Origin: Acinetobacter beijerinckii CIP 110307
GTDB lineage: Bacteria > Pseudomonadota > Gammaproteobacteria > Pseudomonadales > Moraxellaceae
DNA length: 64,000 bases
Reading direction: 5' to 3'
NCBI RefSeq assembly: GCF_000369005.1
Contig: NZ_KB849763.1
Span: forward strand, 62,001-126,000
The position numbers and the translations under genes were made by a program. The notes under the pieces are model-generated. The model was given only the letters and a program-made list of their open reading frames with translations, had not been told where the DNA came from and did no database searches. Positions 57,518 through 64,000 of the stretch are shown here, one piece after another (position 1 is the first letter of the stretch; each line of letters begins with the position of its first letter).

Positions 57518-57805
57518 ATGGAAATTAAAGAAATGCAACAAGATGACTTATTCAAATTAATATCTATCTATAAACGTATGTCTGATCAAGAGCTTACTGA
57601 ATATGTTTGTTTACATAACTTAGAAATGGAATTATATGCTGTACTATGCGCAAATTTTTTTAATCCGTCCTCCTCTAATGAAGATCATACTTATTTCAAA
57701 AAATTGACAATAGAATTATTACTTGAAGAATCTCCTCTTACCCGTTGTAAGTGGTTTTCTTCAATTAAACAAGCGATTGATCAACATGATTTAGAATTTA
57801 GCTAG
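57518..57805 (+). CDS. Small conserved-looking protein, unknown function
   Basis: 95 residues, acidic, mainly helical; no signal peptide or membrane segment. Contains MSDQELTEYVCLHNLEMELY and LTRCKWFSSIKQAID. No family recognised. It starts 14 bases after the sbcC stop, so read-through transcription is likely. ATG 57533 is an alternative start. It is followed by a HAD phosphatase gene. Confidence 0.6.
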   Translation: MEIKEMQQDDLFKLISIYKRMSDQELTEYVCLHNLEMELYAVLCANFFNPSSSNEDHTYFKKLTIELLLEESPLTRCKWFSSIKQAIDQHDLEFS

Positions 57806-57843
57806 TTACAATTTCTGAGTAAAATTATGAGTTAACTAATTTT

Positions 57844-58548
57844 ATGATGGTTGAATTATCCTGCAAAACAAACCTAATGAATATCAATAAAGCTGTTATT
57901 TTCGACCTTGATCAAACTTTACTCGATAGAACAACATCTTTGATCAATTTTTTAACTTGGCAAACGAATTACTTTCGATTAGTTCCCAATCAAATCAAAC
58001 AACAATTTATCCAACGCTTTCTTGATATAGACGAAAATGGTAAAGTTTGGAAAGATGTGGTTTATGAGAAATTAACTCAAGAGTTTATGATCAAACATAT
58101 TTCTAAAGAGCAACTCTTAGAAAGTTATATCAATGATTTCAACAAATTTTCATGTTGTTTCAGAAATGTTGAAGAAACCATTCTTGATCTTAAGCAAAAA
58201 GGTTATTTAATTGGATTAGTCTCTAACGGAAAGACACCCTTTCAAGAACATAATTTCTATGCTTTAGGCTTATCTGAATTCTTTTCAAGTATCATCGTTT
58301 CTGAGGCTGTAGGTCTTCGAAAACCTGATCCTAAAATTTTTCTATTATCTTGCAAGCAGCTAGGTGTTCATCCATATGATTGTATCTTTGTTGGAGACAA
58401 TGAACTGGCAGACATACAAGGCGCAAAAGACGTTGGCATGAAAACAATTTTCTTTCATCCTAATTCAGAAGTTGAATCCATAATTTCTGATACTAACCTA
58501 CATGATTACGAAAATTTCAGTGAGATTTTAAATCATTTAAAATTTTGA
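57844..58548 (+). CDS. HAD-superfamily hydrolase (subfamily IA)
   Basis: 234 residues. Motif I VIFDLDQTLLDR (Asp nucleophile), motif II LVSNGKT, Lys of motif III in VGLRKPDPKIF, and motif IV FVGDNELADIQGAKDVG. A phosphatase-type enzyme of the phosphoglycolate/haloacid dehalogenase class; substrate unknown. The first 11 residues before MNINKAVIF lack a ribosome site, so the ATG at 57877 is possible. Confidence 0.87.
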   Translation: MMVELSCKTNLMNINKAVIFDLDQTLLDRTTSLINFLTWQTNYFRLVPNQIKQQFIQRFLDIDENGKVWKDVVYEKLTQEFMIKHISKEQLLESYINDFNKFSCCFRNVEETILDLKQKGYLIGLVSNGKTPFQEHNFYALGLSEFFSSIIVSEAVGLRKPDPKIFLLSCKQLGVHPYDCIFVGDNELADIQGAKDVGMKTIFFHPNSEVESIISDTNLHDYENFSEILNHLKF

Positions 58549-58554
58549 TTACAC

Positions 58555-59247
58555 TCAACTCTTACTTGAATAATCCCTTACCCCAAACAGTGCTGTACCT
58601 ACCCTAACCATAGTTGAACCCGCAGCAATGGCAGCATCCAAATCGGCAGACATCCCCATACTCAAAGTATCCCAATCTTGAGGTTGTGCATGTAATGATT
58701 TCACTTGATCAAATAAAGTTTTAGCATCAGAAAACGCAGTAATATTATCAGGTGCTGGAATAACCATCAAACCACGTAAACGTAAATTTGGCAGTTGGCT
58801 AATTTGTTTTACCAATTCAGCAACCTCTTCTGGCTGACAACCATCTTTAGAGTCTTGTCCGTCAATATTGATTTGTAGACATATGTTTAATGGTTTATGG
58901 CTATCTAGGCGTTGATTCGATAAACGCTCAGCAATAATTAGGCGATCTACGCCATGCACCCAATCAAATTTTTCAGCCAAATGCTTGGTTTTATTGCGTT
59001 GAACATGACCAATAAAGTGCCATTCGATCTGTAAATCTTGTAATTCTTCAATTTTTTCTAAGGCTTCTTGCAAATAATTTTCACCAAAACTGCGCTGTCC
59101 AATCTGATACATCTCTCGCAAACTTTGACTCGGATGTGTCTTTGATACAGCCAATAACTGCACAGATTTAGGATCACGATGAACATGCTGACATGCTTGC
59201 TCTATTAGACTTAAAACGTGTTGATGAGCTTGTTGCGATTGATTCAT
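58555..59247 (-). CDS. yggS: PLP homeostasis protein YggS/PROSC
   Basis: 230 residues from the ATG at 59247 (a GTG 15 bases upstream is possible). PLP-binding Lys in LLAVSKTHP, then FGENYLQEALEKI, WHFIGHVQRNK and GLMVIPAPDN, the family signature. It binds PLP and balances vitamin B6 and amino-acid pools. Divergent from pilT, the same arrangement seen in many gammaproteobacteria. Confidence 0.94.
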   Translation of the reverse strand: MNQSQQAHQHVLSLIEQACQHVHRDPKSVQLLAVSKTHPSQSLREMYQIGQRSFGENYLQEALEKIEELQDLQIEWHFIGHVQRNKTKHLAEKFDWVHGVDRLIIAERLSNQRLDSHKPLNICLQINIDGQDSKDGCQPEEVAELVKQISQLPNLRLRGLMVIPAPDNITAFSDAKTLFDQVKSLHAQPQDWDTLSMGMSADLDAAIAAGSTMVRVGTALFGVRDYSSKS

Positions 59248-59373
59248 TGACACAGTTCTCACTTATGAAATCTTTTTTTGCTTACACATTCTATAAGGTG
59301 TTGGTAAGCCTGAATGAAAGCCGTATATTATTCTACAAAATAATGAGACATTTTAATTTGTTTCGGGGAAATT

Positions 59374-60411
59374 ATGGATATTACAGAATTACTCGCCTTT
59401 TCAGTGAAAAACGGTGCTTCAGATTTACACCTTTCAGCAGGTATGCCACCGATGATTCGTGTCGATGGTGAAGTTCGTCGCATTAACTTACCAGCATTAG
59501 AACATAAAGATGTACACCGTTTAGTGTACGACATTATGAATGACAAGCAACGTCGTGATTTCGAAGAAGACCTTGAAACAGACTTTTCATTTGAAGTTCC
59601 AAACATTGCCCGTTTCCGTGTGAATGCATTCAACCAAAACCGTGGTGCTGGTGCAGTATTCCGTACCATTCCATCGAAAGTTTTAACGATGGAAGATTTA
59701 GGATTAGGATCAATTTTTAAAGAAATTTGTGACTATCCTCGTGGCATCGTACTGGTCACAGGTCCTACTGGTTCTGGTAAATCAACCACCTTGGCTGCAA
59801 TGATCGACTATATTAATGAAAATCGTTATGACCATATTTTAACAGTCGAAGATCCAATCGAATTTGTACACCAATCTAAAAAGTGTTTGATCAACCAACG
59901 TGAAGTACATCGTGATACGCATGGCTTTAATGCTGCATTACGTTCAGCATTGCGTGAAGATCCAGATATTATTTTGGTCGGTGAGATGCGTGACTTAGAG
60001 ACCATTCGTCTTGCCTTAACTGCTGCGGAAACAGGACACTTGGTTTTTGGTACGCTGCACACCACCTCTGCTGCAAAAACCATTGACCGTGTGATTGACG
60101 TATTTCCTGCTGAAGAAAAAGATATGGTACGTGCCATGTTATCTGAATCTCTACAAGCGGTTATTTCACAAACACTGTTGAAGAAAAATGGGGGCGGACG
60201 TGTAGCAGCACATGAAATCATGATCGGTATCCCTGCGATTCGTAACCTTGTTCGTGAAAACAAAGTCGCACAAATGTACTCTGCTATTCAAACGGGTGCT
60301 AACTACGGTATGACTACATTAGATCAAAGTCTCAAGGCTTTAGTGTCAAAAGGTATGATTAGTCCTCAAACAGCGCGTACCGTTGCGAAACAACCCGAAT
60401 CATTCCTATAA
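59374..60411 (+). CDS. pilT: Type IV pilus retraction ATPase PilT
   Basis: 345 residues. Walker A GPTGSGKST (about 130), Asp box, Walker B with DPDIILVGEMRDLETI, His box FGTLHTTSAA, and the C-terminal AIRNLVRENK motif needed for retraction. Powers pilus retraction for twitching motility and DNA uptake. Followed by pilU after 24 bases. Confidence 0.97.
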   Translation: MDITELLAFSVKNGASDLHLSAGMPPMIRVDGEVRRINLPALEHKDVHRLVYDIMNDKQRRDFEEDLETDFSFEVPNIARFRVNAFNQNRGAGAVFRTIPSKVLTMEDLGLGSIFKEICDYPRGIVLVTGPTGSGKSTTLAAMIDYINENRYDHILTVEDPIEFVHQSKKCLINQREVHRDTHGFNAALRSALREDPDIILVGEMRDLETIRLALTAAETGHLVFGTLHTTSAAKTIDRVIDVFPAEEKDMVRAMLSESLQAVISQTLLKKNGGGRVAAHEIMIGIPAIRNLVRENKVAQMYSAIQTGANYGMTTLDQSLKALVSKGMISPQTARTVAKQPESFL

Positions 60412-60435
60412 AAATAAATGGATTAGAGAAACCTC

Positions 60436-61554
60436 ATGGACTTTAATGATTTACTCAATTTGATGATTCAACAAAATGCATCGGACTTATTTGTGACTGC
60501 CGATGTAGAACCATCAATGAAAATAAACGGGCAGATTGTGCCCGTTGCTAAAACCAAATTATCAGGTGAAATTGTTGGTCAATTAGTCAATTCAATTATG
60601 AGTGACAAGCAGCGTAAAGAGTTTGCTGACACTCGTGAATGTAACTTTGCAATTACCAACCGTGAAAAAACAGCTCGATTCCGTGTCAGCGCTTTTCAAC
60701 AACGTGATATGCCAGGCATGATCTTGCGTAAAATTGAAACGCATATTCCGACGATGGATGATCTTAAGTTACCCGAAGTTCTGAAAGAACTTGCAATGAC
60801 TAAGCGCGGAATTATTATTTTCGTAGGTGCTACGGGTACCGGTAAATCAACGTCATTGGCTTCAATGATCGGTTTCCGTAACCATAACTCGAAAGGTCAT
60901 ATCATTACGATTGAAGACCCAATTGAATTTGTACATCAACATGCAGGTTGTATCGTTACTCAGCGTGAAGTCGGGATTGATACTGACTCATTCGAAATTG
61001 CGTTAAAAAATACATTACGTCAAGCGCCTGACGTAATCTTGATTGGTGAGATTCGTTCACGTGAAACCATGGACTATGCCATTGCATTCGCAGAAACTGG
61101 TCACTTGGTTTTAGCTACACTGCATGCAAATAACGCAAACCAAGCACTTGATCGTATTATTCATTTCTTTGAAGCCGACCGCCATAGTCAGCTCTACATG
61201 GATTTATCATTAAATTTAAGAGCAATGGTCGCCCAACAGCTTATCCCTACCCCAGATGGCAATTCACGCCGTGCGGCGATTGAAATTCTAATTAATACAC
61301 CTTTATTGGCTGATTACATCCGTAAAGGTGAAGTACATGAAATTAAAGATCTGATGAAGCGTTCTCGTGAATTAGGAATGCAGACCTTTGACCAAGCTTT
61401 ATTTGATTTATATAAAGCAGGCGAAATTACATATAAAGATGCGTTGAAGCATGCTGACTCGCCAAATGACCTTCGTCTCACGATCAAACTTTCAGAAGAA
61501 GGGTCTGATCAATTATTGAATGCCAGCAAAAATATTACCTTTGATGGTCAATAG
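60436..61554 (+). CDS. pilU: Type IV pilus retraction ATPase PilU
   Basis: 372 residues. Walker A GATGTGKST (about 131), QAPDVILIGEIRSRETM, and LATLHANNANQAL. PilU is the PilT-dependent accessory motor that adds force to retraction. Longer C-terminus than PilT, as usual. It ends in a shared bidirectional terminator facing fur. Confidence 0.96.
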   Translation: MDFNDLLNLMIQQNASDLFVTADVEPSMKINGQIVPVAKTKLSGEIVGQLVNSIMSDKQRKEFADTRECNFAITNREKTARFRVSAFQQRDMPGMILRKIETHIPTMDDLKLPEVLKELAMTKRGIIIFVGATGTGKSTSLASMIGFRNHNSKGHIITIEDPIEFVHQHAGCIVTQREVGIDTDSFEIALKNTLRQAPDVILIGEIRSRETMDYAIAFAETGHLVLATLHANNANQALDRIIHFFEADRHSQLYMDLSLNLRAMVAQQLIPTPDGNSRRAAIEILINTPLLADYIRKGEVHEIKDLMKRSRELGMQTFDQALFDLYKAGEITYKDALKHADSPNDLRLTIKLSEEGSDQLLNASKNITFDGQ

Positions 61555-61569
61555 TTAAATTAAGCCTAT

Positions 61570-61603
61570 AAAAAAGGAAGGTTTTTTGTAACCTTCCTTT
61601 TTT
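61570..61603. terminator. Bidirectional terminator between pilU and fur
   Basis: AAAAAAGGAAGGTT (61570-61583) pairs perfectly with AACCTTCCTTTTTT (61590-61603) around a six-base loop, with T-tracts in both directions. Confidence 0.88.
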
Positions 61604-61648
61604 ATTTGTTCAGTTTTAGTGAACTTTAAACATCAACTAAAATGACAT

Positions 61649-62086
61649 TTATTTCTTACGATAAGTTTCTTTACATTCTGGGTTATTGCAATAACCATAT
61701 AAATTTAAAGAGTGCCCCGTTAAAGTAAAACCATGCTGTTCAGCAACAGTATGCTGTTCTTTCTCGATAGTATCGTTAGTAAATTCAATAACTTTATTAC
61801 AGTTCAAACATACCAAATGATCATGATGATCTTCTTGCATGATCTCAAAAACTGAATGATTATTCTCAAAATGATGACGTTGAATAATACCAGCAGCTTC
61901 AAATTGTGTTAATACACGGTAAACTGTCGCTAAGCCAACATCTTCACCTTGCTCAAGCAAAGTTTTATAAATATCTTCAGCACTTAAATGATGTTGTTTT
62001 GAATTTTCTAATAATTCCAAAATCTTAATACGAGGAAGGGTTACTTTAAGTCCAGCTTTGCGTAAGTCTTGATTGGAAATAGGCAT
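61649..62086 (-). CDS. fur: Ferric uptake regulator Fur
   Basis: 145 residues. DNA-binding domain with AGLKVTLPRIKILELLE and GLATVYRVLTQFEAAGI, the metal site HHFENNHSVFEIMQEDHHDH, and zinc cysteines CLNC and CNNPEC. It represses iron-uptake genes when iron is plentiful. Divergent from bamE, an arrangement common in Acinetobacter and Pseudomonas. Confidence 0.97.
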   Translation of the reverse strand: MPISNQDLRKAGLKVTLPRIKILELLENSKQHHLSAEDIYKTLLEQGEDVGLATVYRVLTQFEAAGIIQRHHFENNHSVFEIMQEDHHDHLVCLNCNKVIEFTNDTIEKEQHTVAEQHGFTLTGHSLNLYGYCNNPECKETYRKK

Positions 62087-62197
62087 GAAAAAAGGTCTCT
62101 CAACAAATCTTAAGTTGGAATAGGCAATAGAGTTTAGATGCAGTATGATCTATCCTTGAACCAAATGCATCATCATTTATCAGGATAGTGTAGCAAA

Positions 62198-62596
62198 ATG
62201 CAAAAAATCATGCTGGCGTTATTCGTCACTTCAGTACTAAGCGGTTGTTCAGTCTTTGGTGTTTATAAAGTCGATATTCCACAGGGAACACCATTAACAA
62301 AAGCACAAGCATCTCAAGTACAAGTAGGCATGAGCTTTCAACAAGTCCGTTTCTTGCTGGGTAGTCCAACAGTAACAGATCCACTAAATCCACAACGTTG
62401 GGACTACATCTACAACTATATTCCTGGTACTTATGCTAAAAAAGCAAAAATTCCAGCGGCACATGGGCAGCATTTAAAAGTTTATTTTGATGCAAATGGT
62501 ATCGTGGAGCGAGTTGAAGGTTTAGAAACTATTCCAGACTCTCAGCCAGGTTTACCAGCATCAAAAGAAGCGATTTTAACTGCGCCACCACTATAG
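62198..62596 (+). CDS. bamE: Outer-membrane assembly lipoprotein BamE (SmpA/OmlA)
   Basis: 132 residues. Lipoprotein signal with lipobox LSGC (Cys17), then the SmpA/OmlA domain: YKVDIPQGTPLT, QVQVGMSFQQVRFLLGSP and RWDYIYNYIPG. Part of the BAM machine that inserts beta-barrel proteins in the outer membrane. Divergent from fur; ends in a strong terminator. Confidence 0.95.
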   Translation: MQKIMLALFVTSVLSGCSVFGVYKVDIPQGTPLTKAQASQVQVGMSFQQVRFLLGSPTVTDPLNPQRWDYIYNYIPGTYAKKAKIPAAHGQHLKVYFDANGIVERVEGLETIPDSQPGLPASKEAILTAPPL

Positions 62597-62614
62597 TCAG
62601 TTTAAAATAAAAAG

Positions 62615-62653
62615 AAACCCCTCATCGAATCAATCGTGAGGGGTTTTATTTAT
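62615..62653. terminator. Intrinsic terminator between bamE and rnfH
   Basis: AAACCCCTCA (62615-62624) pairs with TGAGGGGTTT (62637-62646) around 12 bases, followed by TATTT; the minus-strand side also has a T-rich flank, so it can serve the convergent rnfH gene. Confidence 0.85.
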
Positions 62654-62973
62654 GAACTTGATGACCTAAACCGATTACCTTTTACAAATCGACCAACAGG
62701 ATTTTTCGCAGCTCGTTTACGACGAATATCCTTGGGATTAATCGTGAGTGCGCGATAAATTTCAACACGATCGCCTACTTCTATCGGTGTATCAGCTTCA
62801 ATTTTGGTGCCAAATACACCTATATGTAAAACCTCTGGCAAACTGACCTGATCAGCTAAGCCACTGGCATCAATGGCTTGTTGCGCTGTCATACCTTCAT
62901 TAAAGCGAACCGCGATATGAAATTGCTGCTCAGGTGATGCATAAGCCACCCAAACCTGTTGAGCCTGTTCCAT
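62650..62973 (-). CDS. rnfH: RnfH/RatB-family ubiquitin-like protein
   Basis: 107 residues from the ATG at 62973; the frame extends upstream inside the transporter gene, but the ATG overlaps that gene's stop (TAATG), showing coupling. Beta-grasp start VWVAYASPEQQFHIAVRF, IGVFGTKIEADTPIEVGDRVEIYRAL and the basic tail DIRRKRAAK define the family. The toxin-like RatA partner that is usually adjacent is not in the window. Confidence 0.88.
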   Translation of the reverse strand: MEQAQQVWVAYASPEQQFHIAVRFNEGMTAQQAIDASGLADQVSLPEVLHIGVFGTKIEADTPIEVGDRVEIYRALTINPKDIRRKRAAKNPVGRFVKGNRFRSSSS

Positions 62974-63992
62974 TACAACACTTGCCCAATCACAGCAATA
63001 ATGGCGACTATAATAGACAAAGGCAGTACTAAGCGTACAGCAATACGCCATAGATTATAAAATAGCTCATTACTAAAACCCATCGCTTTACGAAGGTGGC
63101 TAATTTTCATAATCCAACCAGCAAACAATGCATAAATTAGGCAAATCACGAGTCCCCACACCATTAGTAAGGTATTAAAGATTTGTTCAACTTGCGGCAC
63201 AATCCATACAGCAACAGCAGCAAATAAAATTAACCATTGAATGACAACTGCAAGCTGTCGTTGCGCCAATTGTTCTTTAGCAAACTGAATTAATAGTGCA
63301 GCCGACATGATTGCTGCAAAAATCCAAGCAAACGCTGGAAGCTGTGCTTGAATAGAAAAGAATCCAAAAGCAATGACTGCAAGTAATTGCGCAATCCAAA
63401 TCGGTAAAGCAGTCGCAGTTGCTGAATTTTGAGTTTTAATCGTAGCTAAACTGCTCTGCCAATATAGACCTAAGCCTAGACCACTTGCCACTAAAGCAAG
63501 AACAGTCGCATTGCCCCACTCTTTAAACTCAATGCCTGTCCAGTGCCAAGATTGTAATTGAGTTCCCATTACATTCGCGAAAATGAACGCAGCAACCACA
63601 CCTAAAGTTGTTAAAGCAATTAAGAATGTACGAGGAATAAAAGACAAACCTAATGCAATAACAGCACATATAGCGAATAAAACTTGCTGAGAAATCTCTA
63701 ATCTAAGTTGCTCTTCGAGAACACCAGTAGCTGTAGCTAACACGCTCCCTGCAAAGAATGGCACAAAAACAACTGCTAACCATCCTACAGCACGCCATTT
63801 TGATGAAGCATCAGCATCGCGAGTTAATGAAGAAAGTGCCTGCAATGGTGTAGTCTGAGAGCGTTTAGCAAGCGCAATTTCAAGATAAGCAATCGGTAAT
63901 GCTAATAAAAGCATTGTTCCTAGCCACAGTAGCCAAAAATCGAATTGACGATCAATTTGAATTCCAACGGTCGGTGCCAATGTGGTAATCAT
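62973..63992 (-). CDS. Sodium-symporter-like (NSS) membrane protein, possibly cut at window edge
   Basis: At least 339 residues with about nine membrane segments. LLALPIAYLEIALAKRS resembles the second segment of neurotransmitter:sodium symporters, so the first core segment may lie upstream. The frame stays open to base 64000 before the ATG at 63992, so the true start could be outside the window. Overlaps rnfH by one base. Transport substrate unknown. Confidence 0.7.
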   Translation of the reverse strand: MITTLAPTVGIQIDRQFDFWLLWLGTMLLLALPIAYLEIALAKRSQTTPLQALSSLTRDADASSKWRAVGWLAVVFVPFFAGSVLATATGVLEEQLRLEISQQVLFAICAVIALGLSFIPRTFLIALTTLGVVAAFIFANVMGTQLQSWHWTGIEFKEWGNATVLALVASGLGLGLYWQSSLATIKTQNSATATALPIWIAQLLAVIAFGFFSIQAQLPAFAWIFAAIMSAALLIQFAKEQLAQRQLAVVIQWLILFAAVAVWIVPQVEQIFNTLLMVWGLVICLIYALFAGWIMKISHLRKAMGFSNELFYNLWRIAVRLVLPLSIIVAIIAVIGQVL

Positions 63993-64000
63993 GACAAAAG

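Noticed and set aside
62974..63051. Longer N-terminus for RnfH reaching 63051
   Set aside because: The extension is a frame shadow of the transporter gene, and the family start fits the ATG at 62973.

Overview
The window is an AT-rich chromosomal segment from a gammaproteobacterium that is almost certainly an Acinetobacter. The T6SS locus layout (asaA-tssBC-hcp-tssEFG-tssM on one strand, divergent clpV-tssA-tssK-tssL-tagX on the other), the ABZJ_00895-type membrane protein, the tmRNA tag close to the Acinetobacter form, and the very Gln-rich SbcC all point there. Nothing in the window fixes the species.

Layout. 1-2.9 kb: the 3' end of a chromate transporter gene, then a molybdate ABC operon (modA-modB-modC, minus strand) with a ModE-like palindrome upstream. 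3.2-4.4 kb: two small lipoprotein genes resembling T6SS immunity lipoproteins, one with a one-base frameshift. 4.5-26.4 kb: a complete two-arm T6SS locus. The minus arm is asaA, tssB, tssC, hcp, tssE, tssF, tssG, an accessory membrane protein, tssM, tagF, an OmpA-domain protein and PAAR. The plus arm is clpV/tssH, tssA, tssK, tssL, a Pro-rich accessory protein and tagX. No vgrG, tssJ or recognisable effector gene lies in the window. An intrinsic-terminator-like hairpin sits directly after hcp, and a true terminator follows PAAR.

26.6-33.4 kb: an FeS-type (6-4) photolyase with a DUF2256 partner, a lipocalin, then an alcohol dehydrogenase / aldehyde dehydrogenase pair flanking a GAF-domain regulator. 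33.5-38.3 kb: a minus-strand cluster of SDR-like, SDR, GST, an unidentified lipid-type protein, a PaaI thioesterase and a ferritin-like hydrolase. 38.8-39.1 kb: tmRNA (ssrA), followed by about 3.5 kb of variable DNA with secreted hypothetical proteins, a methyltransferase, decayed fragments, a candidate small RNA and a 38-residue membrane protein. 43-64 kb: mostly conserved core genes: emrAB, a thioesterase, hemB, thiO, a TIGR01777-type epimerase, VOC and zinc-ribbon proteins, crotonase, sbcDC, a HAD phosphatase, yggS, pilTU, fur, bamE, rnfH and a sodium-symporter-like gene cut by the window edge.

The strongest non-obvious signals are a three-hairpin structured RNA with terminator at 50302-50465, the hcp-tssE attenuator, orphan immunity-like lipoproteins beyond the PAAR terminator, an SDR whose catalytic Tyr is Phe, and a short motif shared by the two dehydrogenase promoters.
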